The notes: generated from the sequence alone by a model not told the origin. Positions 7,531 through 14,792 are shown, counted from the stretch's first letter. The stretch is DNA of 37,397 bases from Alphaproteobacteria bacterium (GCA_017630405.1 JAGBVH010000021.1:1-37397); one strand, 5' to 3'. Translations and numbers: made by a program.

Positions 7531-7552
7531 GGCACCCATTCTCTTGGGTGCC
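7531..7552 (+). other. Hairpin between rplO and secY
   Basis: GGCACCC (7531-7537) pairs with GGGTGCC (7546-7552) around an 8-nt loop. The sequence after it is TGTCAATGG with no T-run, so it is at best a weak or factor-assisted terminator. It may lower secY expression relative to the ribosomal genes, or stabilise the upstream mRNA. Confidence 0.5.
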
Positions 7553-7577
7553 TGTCAATGGTTAAAAATTCACTAGC

Positions 7578-8894
7578 ATGAAATTCTTGAAGAAATATTT
7601 TGGTAATCTTAGTGATTTGCAGAAACGTATTCTGTTTACACTGGGTGCGCTGATTGTATATCGTATTGGTTCATTTATCCCACTGCCAGGTGTTAATGCA
7701 TCCGCTGTGTTGCATTTGTTCCAAGGTGATGGTGGTATGATGGGCATGTTCGATATGTTCAGTGGTGGTTCATTGTCACGTATGTCTGTGTTGGCATTGA
7801 ATATCTTTCCATACATTTCAGCATCCATCGTGTTGCAGTTGTTGACTGCGACCAGCAAATCTTTGAGTGATTTACGCAAAGAAGGTGAATCTGGTCGTAT
7901 TAAAATCAATCAGTACACACGCTATTTGGCGGTCTTGTTGGCTGTTGTTCAGGGTTGGGCAGTTGTACGTGGATTGGAAATGATGGCACCAGTTAATGGT
8001 GTTGCTGCTGTGGTAAACCCAGGTTTTGCGTTTGAATTGTCTGCGATTATCGCATTGGTTGGTGGTACTGTATTCGTCATGTGGTTGGCGGAACAGATTA
8101 CTGCACGCGGTATCGGACAGGGCGCATCACTGTTAATCTTTGCGGGTATTATTGCTGAAATTCCAGGTGGAATTGCCAAGGTATTCTCGTTGGGTTCGGT
8201 TGGTCAGATTTCGCCTGCGATGATTGCATTGATTGTTGCTTTTGTTGTCGGCATCGTTGCATTGATTGCTTTCTTTGAACAGGCACAGCGTCGTATTCAG
8301 ATTCTGTATCCTCGTCAGGTTATGGCAAATGGAGTAATGAATACTAATGCGTCTTATCTGCCAATCAAAATCAATATGTCTGGTGTTATGGGGCCAGTGT
8401 TCGCATCATCTATTATGATGTTGCCTGCATTTGTTCAGCGTTTCGTTCAGAGTGAAAACTTGATTGTTCAGAATATTTTGGCGTTCTTTACATATGGAAC
8501 ATGGTCATACATTATTCTGTTCACAGTTTTGATTGCGTTCTTTGCGTATTTCCAGACTGCTGTTATATTCAATTCTGAAGAAACAAGCAACAACTTGAAA
8601 AATGCTGGTGGTTATGTCCCAGGCGTTCGTCCAGGTGAACAGACAGTAAAGTATTTTGATAATGTTGTATCGCGCACAACTGCGATTGGTGTTGCGTATC
8701 TGATTGTTGTTTGTGTATTACCAATTATCTTGAATACACACGCTGGTATGCCGCTGATGATTGGTGGAACAAGTGTATTGATTGTGGCCGGTGTTGTTTT
8801 GGATACTTTGAATCAGGTTCAATCTTATCTGGTTGCAAAACAATATGGTGGTGTCATAAACAAGGCACAAAAGAAAGGGCGTTTCCGCGGTTAA
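7578..8894 (+). CDS. secY: Protein translocase subunit SecY
   Basis: SecY is the channel of the Sec translocon in the inner membrane. The product of 438 residues has the ten-helix pattern. The start matches the family (LQKRILFTLGALIVYRIGSFIPLPG across residues 14-38, with the conserved IPLPG). The region GIGQGASLLIFAGI lies mid-protein, and NNLKNAGGYVPGVRPGEQT forms the cytosolic loop before the last helices. No Shine-Dalgarno-like sequence is visible before the ATG (ATTCACTAGC), unlike its neighbours. All the signal-peptide proteins of this window depend on this translocon. Confidence 0.98.
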   Translation: MKFLKKYFGNLSDLQKRILFTLGALIVYRIGSFIPLPGVNASAVLHLFQGDGGMMGMFDMFSGGSLSRMSVLALNIFPYISASIVLQLLTATSKSLSDLRKEGESGRIKINQYTRYLAVLLAVVQGWAVVRGLEMMAPVNGVAAVVNPGFAFELSAIIALVGGTVFVMWLAEQITARGIGQGASLLIFAGIIAEIPGGIAKVFSLGSVGQISPAMIALIVAFVVGIVALIAFFEQAQRRIQILYPRQVMANGVMNTNASYLPIKINMSGVMGPVFASSIMMLPAFVQRFVQSENLIVQNILAFFTYGTWSYIILFTVLIAFFAYFQTAVIFNSEETSNNLKNAGGYVPGVRPGEQTVKYFDNVVSRTTAIGVAYLIVVCVLPIILNTHAGMPLMIGGTSVLIVAGVVLDTLNQVQSYLVAKQYGGVINKAQKKGRFRG

Positions 8895-8918
8895 TTATCG
8901 CTGGAAATAAAACAGGAT

Positions 8919-8958
8919 TTGACTTTTGCCGAATTTTGTATAAAATTATTCGGCAAAA
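8919..8958 (+). promoter_or_regulatory. Promoter with overlapping inverted repeat before rpsM
   Basis: TTGACT (8919-8924) and TAAAAT (8941-8946) are spaced by 16 nt. A perfect 10-bp inverted repeat, TTTTGCCGAA (8924-8933) and TTCGGCAAAA (8949-8958), brackets the -10 box, a position typical of a repressor operator. Alternatively it is a hairpin ending secY transcription, but the downstream side is A-rich rather than T-rich on this strand. Transcripts would begin near 8953 and have a ~100-nt leader to rpsM. Confidence 0.6.
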
Positions 8959-9052
8959 TAAAATAGCCCATCGCATTTGATAATGTGTGGGTTTGGGTAT
9001 CGGAGTGCGGGTGGACTCGTGCTTCGCAGTTAAATAAAAAGGAAAAAGAAAA

Positions 9053-9430
9053 ATGGCACGTATAGCAGGTGTTAACATTCCTACAGAAAAACGCATTGAA
9101 ATTGCGTTGCAATATATTCACGGTATCGGCCCAGCCAAAGCAAAGCAGATCTGTGAAGCGTTGAAATTGAAAGACGGTTTGCGCGCAAAGGATTTGACAG
9201 ACGAGGATGTTATCAAAATTTCTAATTATATCGAAGATAACTTTAAAGTAGAAGGTGATGTTCGTCGCGAAGTTACAATGAACATCAAACGTTTGCAGGA
9301 CTTGAAAGCATACCGTGGTATTCGTCATCGTAACCGCTTGCCGGTTCGTGGTCAGCGTACCCAGACAAATGCTCGTACACGCAAGGGTAAACGCGTTGTA
9401 GTTGCTGGTTCCGCAACCAAGGGTAAATAA
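9053..9430 (+). CDS. rpsM: 30S ribosomal protein S13
   Basis: S13 lies in the head of the small subunit and forms bridges to the large subunit and P-site tRNA. The 125-residue product opens [19 protein letters not shown]. It has the helix-two-turn-helix core ([15 protein letters not shown]) and the basic tail [28 protein letters not shown] lies upstream. The next gene is rpsK, but 162 nt away with an elaborate hairpin between them. Confidence 0.98.
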   Translation: MARIAGVNIPTEKRIEIALQYIHGIGPAKAKQICEALKLKDGLRAKDLTDEDVIKISNYIEDNFKVEGDVRREVTMNIKRLQDLKAYRGIRHRNRLPVRGQRTQTNARTRKGKRVVVAGSATKGK

Positions 9431-9450
9431 ATTTAATATAACGTCACATC

Positions 9451-9509
9451 TGCTTGTTGTTGGCTCGTTCATGTAACTTTTGTACACTACACTCGCCAAC
9501 AACGGTGCA
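9451..9509 (+). promoter_or_regulatory. Long-stem RNA element between rpsM and rpsK (copy 1 of a pair)
   Basis: GTTGTTGGC (9456-9464) pairs perfectly with GCCAACAAC (9495-9503). Two T-G wobbles and TGC/GCA (9451-9453/9507-9509) extend the stem past a bulged T at 9506. The apex contains TGTA (9472-9475) able to pair with TACA (9483-9486), followed by CTACACT. A second hairpin ATTAAC/GTTAAT (9547-9552/9559-9564) precedes the rpsK ribosome site. The apex and architecture recur after rpoA at 14682-14732. Confidence 0.65.
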
Positions 9510-9592
9510 TCTGTAATGTTCTATCAAATTTAATAATAAGGTAGAGATTAACACGATAGTTAATTGAAGACATCGAAAAAGGAAAAATAAAA

Positions 9593-9976
9593 ATGGCAGT
9601 ATCAAAAGCTAAAAAGAAAGTTGTTAAAAAAGTATCGCATGGCATTGCACATGTTGTTGCGACTAATAACAATACACGTATCACAATTACAGACCAGTCG
9701 GGTGCAGTGTTGACTTGGGCAACCGCTGGGGCAAATAATTTTAAGGGCGCAAAAAAGTCCACACCATATGCCGCAACAGTTGTTGCAGATGCAGTTGGTA
9801 AAAAAGTCGCCGAAATGGGTATGAAAACAGTTGATGTTTTGATGCGTGGTATTGGTCAGGGTCGTGAATCTGCTGTACGTGGATTGGCAAATGCTGGTCT
9901 GATTGTGCAGTCCATCACAGATACTACACGCATTCCTCATAATGGTTGCAGACCTAAGAAAGTGCGTCGCGTATAA
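9593..9976 (+). CDS. rpsK: 30S ribosomal protein S11
   Basis: S11 lies on the platform by the 3' end of 16S rRNA, where the Shine-Dalgarno helix forms. The 127-residue product has VSHGIAHVVATNNNTRITIT, the GANNFKGAKKSTPYAA segment and the conserved end DTTRIPHNGCRPKKVRRV. A strong terminator overlaps its stop, so expression of the genes beyond, including rpoA, is uncoupled from rpsM-rpsK. This is unusual for the family's operon. Confidence 0.98.
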   Translation: MAVSKAKKKVVKKVSHGIAHVVATNNNTRITITDQSGAVLTWATAGANNFKGAKKSTPYAATVVADAVGKKVAEMGMKTVDVLMRGIGQGRESAVRGLANAGLIVQSITDTTRIPHNGCRPKKVRRV

Positions 9977-10012
9977 TAAAAATACCCGTCCTGGTCGACG
10001 GGTATTTTTATT
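9975..10012 (+). terminator. Strong intrinsic terminator after rpsK
   Basis: AATACCCGTC (9981-9990) pairs with GACGGGTATT (9997-10006) around CTGGTC. The flanking AATAAA and TTTATT extend the helix and supply a T-run. It closes the rpsM-rpsK transcript and, because the sequence is nearly symmetric, could work on both strands. The next gene starts only 22 nt later. Confidence 0.9.
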
Positions 10013-10033
10013 ATACAACCAAAAGGACCAAAA

Positions 10034-10657
10034 ATGATAGAAAAGACAAAACCAAATAAGGGTTATACTATTTTGCAGGGTGACTTTGATATTCTGAAAA
10101 AAGCGGTTCAAAGTGACCCTGCGGCCAGTTTGGCATTATCACGTGCGTATGCTGGAAATTTTAACGAGGTCCTGACTGACGATAAAATGAAGCAGTTGTT
10201 TGGTGCGAATTATGAGGGACTTATTTATTTTGATTACGAGGCTAATGAGTGGAATAGGTATTCTTGGGGCTTGCTGACAATAGATTTTCAATATATACAC
10301 ACTAAACATATGCAAGATTTAAAAGAGGCGTTAAGATGGACTGGCGCGTGGCGTAATGTTGATTTATTGGCGGCGGTGGCTATGGGGGTAGATGCTAAAT
10401 ATTATAAGGGGCAAGGTCAGTATGTTGAAAATCCTGTGTGGTCTGATGATTGTCCAAAACATATGGTCGGAAATTTAGTTTGCCGTGATCATAAATCTGG
10501 TCGTATTTTGCCAGTTTCAAAAAAATGGATCGGTATAGAAGAGTTTGAAGAATGGTACGATTTAAGTCAGATAGGTATAAGTCGTTTCGCATTTAATGCC
10601 CAAGAGCATGAGTGGTTCAGAGAAAGGGCGGCCGCATTGATTCAACGGCAGAAGTAA
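10034..10657 (+). CDS. Conserved-looking hypothetical protein, soluble, 207 residues
   Basis: I do not recognise a family. The product is rich in Trp, Tyr and charged residues, has no signal peptide or membrane segment, and should be cytoplasmic. AAAGGA 7 nt before the ATG supports the start. Codon choice (gag, tta, ata, ggg) is less biased than in the ribosomal genes around it. It begins 22 nt after the rpsK terminator with no promoter visible in the gap, so it must rely on read-through or a promoter inside rpsK. It is the first gene of the island separating rpsK from rpoA. Confidence 0.75.
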   Translation: MIEKTKPNKGYTILQGDFDILKKAVQSDPAASLALSRAYAGNFNEVLTDDKMKQLFGANYEGLIYFDYEANEWNRYSWGLLTIDFQYIHTKHMQDLKEALRWTGAWRNVDLLAAVAMGVDAKYYKGQGQYVENPVWSDDCPKHMVGNLVCRDHKSGRILPVSKKWIGIEEFEEWYDLSQIGISRFAFNAQEHEWFRERAAALIQRQK

Positions 10658-10682
10658 AATATTTATAGTTGGCTTTTTTGAG

Positions 10683-10712
10683 TTGTTTTGATGTCGATTA
10701 GTGTGATATAAT
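10683..10712 (+). promoter_or_regulatory. Extended -10 promoter for the repeat protein gene
   Basis: TGATATAAT (10704-10712) is a perfect -10 with the TGn extension; TTGTTT (10683-10688) lies 18 nt upstream. The start of transcription would be near 10719, leaving a ~42-nt leader to the TTG start codon of the gene at 10761. Confidence 0.75.
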
Positions 10713-10760
10713 TCCACTGATGTAAAATCACGTTTGAGTGGTCTGATACAGGGGGGATTT

Positions 10761-12677
10761 TTGAAAAAAATATTGACATTAATGTTCTCGGTAATTGGCC
10801 TGCATGCGTATGCGGGGCCGATTGCTAATGTTGATTTTGTTCATAAACAGATTCAGGATGTTTGGGGCTTGGAATTACCGTTTAGCAAAAGTCTGACTAG
10901 TCCGTTAGTGGTCGCAAATATGGAATATTTGTTAGCGGCGGTTGATCGTACAAACTTTTTGATGAACGGCCGTGAAACTTCGCTATATCGCCAGGACAAA
11001 GAATTCGCAACCAAGCAAGCAATCGATGTTGATGTGACTGTGCGTGCGGTAAATACTTTGGTTAAGCCAGAGATGCTGGTGTTTCGTACTGTCCCGAATA
11101 CAACAAGTATTTCTGTTCAGTTGGCATTGATGGGGGATTTTCGTATCGCGTGGGGTGACGGGGTTGTTCAAAATGTTTCTTCTGATACGACCGATCCGGT
11201 GGTCTATACCCACACATATAAAAATCCAGGTGTTTATTATATCGCGCCATTTGGTACACCAACCGCGTATAATCAAGAAGCAACGATTCCAACTTTCGAG
11301 ATTGTAGAAGCAGAAAAACTGGCCAGAATATATGGTGCTTTGGGCGAGGTTTTTCCAACGCTTTCGGATGGTAGTCAGCCAAGTTTTAATGGTTTTTGTA
11401 AAAATTCTAATAATAACCAAGGCTGTATTAATTTGGCGGGAACTCTTTCTGAAAATATATTCAAAGGTATTCGAGGTGCACCACGCGCCAATATGTTCAA
11501 GGAAATGTTCTATGGTGCGGCAAATCTTGAGGGGGCTATTACCGAAAATCTATTCGCCGATATTGTTGGGGCGACACAGGATGGTATTTTCGATCAGACA
11601 TTTAATGGTTGTAAAAAGTTAACAGGTACTCTTACTTCTGGCTTTTTTGCTGGGATTACTGGTCCCGTTAAAGAACGTTTGTTCAAAGAAACCTTTCGTA
11701 ATTGTACTGGATTGACAGGTAGTATTCCAGCGGGTTTGTTTACTGGGATTACTGGTGCGCCAAAGTATCAGTGTTTCCGCGGAACATTTGAGTATTGTAG
11801 TGGTATCAGTGGACGAATTCCGGAAAATCTGTTCGCGGGTATTAGTGGTGCGCCCGCCGTTGATATGTTTGCGAATACATTTAAGTATTGTTCTAAGTTA
11901 AGTGGTAATGTGCCGGCTGGTTTGTTCGCGGGTATCAAAGGGACGCCGGCAATTGGTATGTTTTATGCGACCTTTCAATATACACGTGGTATGAGTGGTC
12001 AAATCCCACAGGATTTGTTTGCTGGTGTTAATGGTAATCCAGCGGTGAATATGTTTGCGGATACTTTTTCGCAGACGGGATTGGGGGGTGCTTTGACCGG
12101 CGAATTGTTTGCGGGTATTAAGGGGGCTCCCGCCGAAGGTATGTTCATGGGAACTTTCTTTGATTCCGGGGTGTCATCTGTAACTGCGGATTTGTTTGCG
12201 GGGATTAACGGTGCGCCACGCAAAGATATGTTTAATAAAACCTTTCATTGGACCGGTTTAAAGTCTGTTCCTGGTGGATTGTTTAGTGGTTTGTCTGGAC
12301 CGATAGAATATACTGTTGATGTTCAAAACAGCAAGGGCGAGTGGGTGACCGAAGCGCGTATTATCAAAGGTGCTTTTGAGAATACTTTTTCGGAATCGTA
12401 TTTGGCCACAATCCCAGAGGATTTGATGGGAGATACCGTCTTTACGGGTGATGATAGTACTATAAATGGTGTGTTTAGCAGCATGTTTGCCCGAACAAGT
12501 CGTGGCAGCAAGATGTCGGGGCCGTCATTAAAGATGTTCTATGAAATGCCAGATGGAACAATTTCGACAGAACGCAAGCCGATATATGAAATATGGACTC
12601 CGACTTCGGATCAGAATACATATAATGGCGCGACTGGACTGGAAGATTATGATGAAATTCCAACCTTGTGGAAGTAA
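10761..12677 (+). CDS. Exported repeat protein with PKD-like domain and 31-residue repeats
   Basis: The product has 638 residues. The preferred start is TTG at 10761, since it gives a classic signal peptide (MKKILTLMFSVIGLHAYA, cleavage after AYA) and follows AGGGGGG by 4-5 nt. The open frame extends to another TTG at 10734, giving a signal peptide with an odd extension. Residues ~110-165 resemble a PKD-type fold (IAWGDG ... THTYKNPGVYYI). Residues ~225-547 are about ten repeats of 31 residues with the pattern L-S-G-x-I-P-x-x-L-F-A-G-I-x-G-A-P-x-x-x-M-F-x-x-T-F-x-x-C. The layout recalls BspA/DUF285-like surface proteins but the repeat is distinct. No membrane anchor is seen, so it is probably periplasmic or secreted. 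A terminator follows. Confidence 0.8.
   Translation: MKKILTLMFSVIGLHAYAGPIANVDFVHKQIQDVWGLELPFSKSLTSPLVVANMEYLLAAVDRTNFLMNGRETSLYRQDKEFATKQAIDVDVTVRAVNTLVKPEMLVFRTVPNTTSISVQLALMGDFRIAWGDGVVQNVSSDTTDPVVYTHTYKNPGVYYIAPFGTPTAYNQEATIPTFEIVEAEKLARIYGALGEVFPTLSDGSQPSFNGFCKNSNNNQGCINLAGTLSENIFKGIRGAPRANMFKEMFYGAANLEGAITENLFADIVGATQDGIFDQTFNGCKKLTGTLTSGFFAGITGPVKERLFKETFRNCTGLTGSIPAGLFTGITGAPKYQCFRGTFEYCSGISGRIPENLFAGISGAPAVDMFANTFKYCSKLSGNVPAGLFAGIKGTPAIGMFYATFQYTRGMSGQIPQDLFAGVNGNPAVNMFADTFSQTGLGGALTGELFAGIKGAPAEGMFMGTFFDSGVSSVTADLFAGINGAPRKDMFNKTFHWTGLKSVPGGLFSGLSGPIEYTVDVQNSKGEWVTEARIIKGAFENTFSESYLATIPEDLMGDTVFTGDDSTINGVFSSMFARTSRGSKMSGPSLKMFYEMPDGTISTERKPIYEIWTPTSDQNTYNGATGLEDYDEIPTLWK
11433..12400 (+). 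repeat. Array of ~10 tandem 31-codon repeats
   Basis: The repeat period is 93 nt. Invariant or near-invariant positions are L-F-A-G-I, a Gly-Ala-Pro triplet, M-F and T-F. Cys-Ser/Thr-Gly or Thr-Gly closes the middle units. Units 1-6 keep 31 residues; units 7-9 lose one or two residues near the junction. The last unit is interrupted by an insertion (IEYTVDVQNSKGEWVTEA). Nucleotide identity between units is only moderate, so the array is old rather than freshly expanded. Confidence 0.85.
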
Positions 12678-12686
12678 TGTTGATTT

Positions 12687-12711
12687 AACACCCCAGAAAG
12701 GGGTGTTTTTT
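12687..12711 (+). terminator. Intrinsic terminator after the repeat protein
   Basis: AACACCCC (12687-12694) pairs with GGGGTGTT (12700-12707) around AGAAA, followed by a run of T. It ends transcription of the 10761 gene and isolates the small genes downstream. Confidence 0.9.
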
Positions 12712-12734
12712 TATGTGTTGCCAATCAAAAAAAC

Positions 12735-12762
12735 TGGACATGGAAAATAGGCGTGTTATTAT
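12735..12762 (+). promoter_or_regulatory. Promoter for the small secreted protein gene
   Basis: TGGACA (12735-12740) and TATTAT (12757-12762) with a 16-nt spacer lie directly after the terminator. Transcription would begin near 12769, leaving a ~40-nt leader with AAGGAA. A second possible box pair, TTAACA/TATAAC (12768-12773/12790-12795), would put the start inside the ribosome site and is less likely. Confidence 0.5.
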
Positions 12763-12810
12763 TTCTCTTAACAGACGGGGCAGGGAATGTATAACTGATA
12801 AGGAATAAAA

Positions 12811-13116
12811 ATGAAAAAAATCTTGTTCGCTGTTTTGTCTGTTTTGACGATTTTTGGCGCTGCTATTGCAGGTAAATATACTGAAACAGAAACAATCACG
12901 ACCGTTGAAATATTGACTTTGGAAACAATGCCACAGGAATACACAAGACCTGTTAAGACTTGTGATAAAAAGGTTCAGAAACCTGTGCGTGTTAAGACTC
13001 ATACAGAAGTTATCGATCATTATCAGGTTTATCAGCCTGTGACAATTTATAAGCCAATGGGCTCGGAAATCAAGCGTCGTATTGTGCCAGCGACTAAGTG
13101 TGGCGACTGTCGTTAA
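12811..13116 (+). CDS. Small exported protein, 101 residues
   Basis: The protein has a clear signal peptide (MKKILFAVLSVLTIFGAAIA, cleavage before GKYTE). The mature part is ~80 residues, rich in Thr, Val, Lys and Tyr. It has few hydrophobic stretches, one isolated Cys and a terminal CGDC motif. The alternating TETETITTVEI and QVYQPVTIYKP segments suggest beta strands. I do not recognise the family. AAGGAA precedes the ATG. It is the first of three very small genes in a row before rpoA. Confidence 0.75.
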   Translation: MKKILFAVLSVLTIFGAAIAGKYTETETITTVEILTLETMPQEYTRPVKTCDKKVQKPVRVKTHTEVIDHYQVYQPVTIYKPMGSEIKRRIVPATKCGDCR

Positions 13117-13120
13117 TATC

Positions 13121-13315
13121 ATGGGGCGGCCAAAGAAAATTTTGTCGGATGAAATGCGACGAGCGATTTGTACGGACTTGGATTTTTCCAAGGCTATGTT
13201 GTGTACGACAAAGTTGACTGTTAGTGATATAGAGGCTGTGTTGCGACATATTGATATGGTGCGCGATGATTTGATTGGTTTAATTGTCGCGCGTCAGACA
13301 AAAAGCAAAGACTAG
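13121..13315 (+). CDS. Small basic protein starting MGRPKK, 64 residues
   Basis: The frame is open from inside the previous gene, but the ATG at 13121, 4 nt after that gene's stop, gives the sensible product. Its first residues GRPKK resemble the AT-hook core or the start of small DNA-binding proteins. The rest is helical and charged (SDEMRRAICTDLDFSKAML, SDIEAVLRHIDMVRDDLIG). No Shine-Dalgarno sequence is seen, so translation is probably coupled. A DNA-binding role is only a guess from the N-terminus. It ends in TAG, a rare stop here. Confidence 0.55.
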   Translation: MGRPKKILSDEMRRAICTDLDFSKAMLCTTKLTVSDIEAVLRHIDMVRDDLIGLIVARQTKSKD

Positions 13316-13329
13316 GAAAGGGGGAAAAA

Positions 13330-13500
13330 GTGATAAAAAAATTAAAAAGTGTTCAAAGTGTATCTCGTGGTATGATTGGATTTGGTGGTAATGGTTATGT
13401 GCCATCGGCTTTTCTGGCTAGATTGGCACAAGAGTTGGAACAAAAAAAAGAAAATTGTACAATTTTGGCTGTCACTAATAATTTGCAAAATGAACATTAA
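13330..13500 (+). CDS. Possible small protein, 56 residues
   Basis: A GTG start preceded by AAAGGGGG (spacing 5) opens a 56-residue frame starting 15 nt after the previous stop. It contains GMIGFGGNGYVPSAFLARLA, a Gly-rich stretch followed by an amphipathic helix, and ends NNLQNEH. The composition is protein-like rather than random. It could be a fragment of a larger enzyme (Gly-rich nucleotide-loop look) left by deletion, or a genuine small protein. I do not recognise it. Confidence 0.45.
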   Translation: MIKKLKSVQSVSRGMIGFGGNGYVPSAFLARLAQELEQKKENCTILAVTNNLQNEH

Positions 13501-13528
13501 TTTTCTGAAAAATTAAGGGATTAATTGT

Positions 13529-13557
13529 TTGACTTTTTTGCGTGCGTGGTATAGAAT
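13529..13557 (+). promoter_or_regulatory. rpoA promoter
   Basis: TTGACT (13529-13534) is followed after 17 nt by TAGAAT (13552-13557). An overlapping reading, TGG-TATAGA (13547-13555), has the extended -10. Either places the transcript start about 60 nt before rpoA. Its presence fits with the loss of linkage to the rpsM promoter by the terminator at 9975. Confidence 0.75.
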
Positions 13558-13629
13558 ACGCGGGCGCGAATGAATATTCGAGTGCAGCCGTTTGGCGAAA
13601 ATGATAAACTAAGCTAAAAGGAAAAGTAA

Positions 13630-14658
13630 ATGATTGAAAAAAACTGGATGACTTTGATTAAGCCTAAAAAACTTACAATCAAAGCAGATGAACATAATCC
13701 AAACATTGCAACATTGATCGCGGAACCCTTGGAAAAGGGGTTTGGCTTGACATTGGGTACGGCTTTGCGTCGTGTTCTGTTGTCTTCGTTGCAGGGATGC
13801 GCACCAATTTATATTAAAATCGATGGTGTACATCATGAATTTTCTAGCATCTCGGGTGTTCGCGAAGATGTGACTGACATTATCTTGAACTTAAAGGGCG
13901 TTTATTTCAAAGCCTTGACAGAAGGTCAGCACAAAGCGTATCTGAAAGTTAAGGGCCCAGCAGTTGTTACAGCAGGTATGATCGAAACTTCTGGTGGTGT
14001 CGAAGTTATGAACAAAGATGTCGAAATTTGCACACTGGACAAGGGCGCAAATTTGGATATGGAAATCACATTGGGTACAGGTCGTGGCTATGTTCCTGCG
14101 TCTGCCCACGCTGAGGGGTTGCCATTGGGTGTGATTCCTGTTGATTCTATTTTCTCTCCAATTTTGAATGTCGCAACAGAAGTTTTGCCAACACGTGTTG
14201 GTCAGAACACAGATTACGACAAATTGGAATTGACTGTTAAAACAAATGGTTCTGTATCTCCAGAAGATGCAATTGCATTCGCAGCGCGTATTTTGACAGA
14301 TCAGTTGGTTGTCTTTATCAACTTTGAAGATCCAGCACAAATCGGCGCACCAAGCGAAGAAGAAAAAGCAAAAGATGCTTTGCCATTTGATCCAAAATTG
14401 TTGAAGCATGTTGATGAATTGGAATTGTCTGTTCGTGCAAACAATTGCTTGAAGAACGACAAAATCAATTGGTTGGGCGAATTGGTACAGAAGACCGAAG
14501 CCGACATGTTGAAAACACCAAACTTTGGCCGCAAATCCTTGAACGAAATCAAAGTTCAGTTGGAAGCGATGGGTCTGGGTCTGGGTATGGAAGTACCAGG
14601 TTGGCCACCAGAAAATATTGCAGAGTTGGCCAAGAAGTATGAAGATCCATACAAATAA
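13630..14658 (+). CDS. rpoA: DNA-directed RNA polymerase subunit alpha
   Basis: The alpha subunit dimerises to nucleate RNA polymerase assembly and contacts UP elements and activators. The 342-residue product has the N-terminal dimerisation domain ([20 protein letters not shown], residues ~37-56) and a C-terminal domain. The latter contains [11 protein letters not shown], whose Arg corresponds to the DNA-contacting Arg265 of Escherichia coli, and [11 protein letters not shown]. The start [15 protein letters not shown] is alphaproteobacterial in style, and AAAAGGAAAAGTAA precedes it. The gene normally follows rpsK immediately; here 3.6 kb intervenes. Confidence 0.99.
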   Translation: MIEKNWMTLIKPKKLTIKADEHNPNIATLIAEPLEKGFGLTLGTALRRVLLSSLQGCAPIYIKIDGVHHEFSSISGVREDVTDIILNLKGVYFKALTEGQHKAYLKVKGPAVVTAGMIETSGGVEVMNKDVEICTLDKGANLDMEITLGTGRGYVPASAHAEGLPLGVIPVDSIFSPILNVATEVLPTRVGQNTDYDKLELTVKTNGSVSPEDAIAFAARILTDQLVVFINFEDPAQIGAPSEEEKAKDALPFDPKLLKHVDELELSVRANNCLKNDKINWLGELVQKTEADMLKTPNFGRKSLNEIKVQLEAMGLGLGMEVPGWPPENIAELAKKYEDPYK

Positions 14659-14681
14659 ATTAAAATATATGGATTCTTGTC

Positions 14682-14732
14682 GTGTTGCGCCGTTTCTTAT
14701 GTAGGTTGACTACACTTCGAAACGGCGAACAC
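14682..14732 (+). promoter_or_regulatory. Long-stem RNA element after rpoA (copy 2 of a pair)
   Basis: GTGTT plus CGCCGTTTC (14682-14686, 14688-14696) pair with GAAACGGCG plus AACAC (14719-14732): fourteen pairs with a single bulged G at 14687. The apex holds TGTAG/CTACA (14700-14704/14710-14714) and then CTTC. The apex matches that of the element at 9451-9509 (ATGTA...CTACACT). No T-run follows, so termination is unlikely. It lies in the rpoA-rplQ gap. Confidence 0.7.
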
Positions 14733-14792
14733 TTCCAATAATCTCATATCTTTTAATTTCTTGCGCTGCAAGGGGCAAGATGGGCAAATTTG

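Noticed and set aside
11433..12400. CRISPR-like direct repeats
   Set aside because: The 93-nt period lies inside an open frame and reflects a 31-residue protein repeat; units are not identical and have no spacers.
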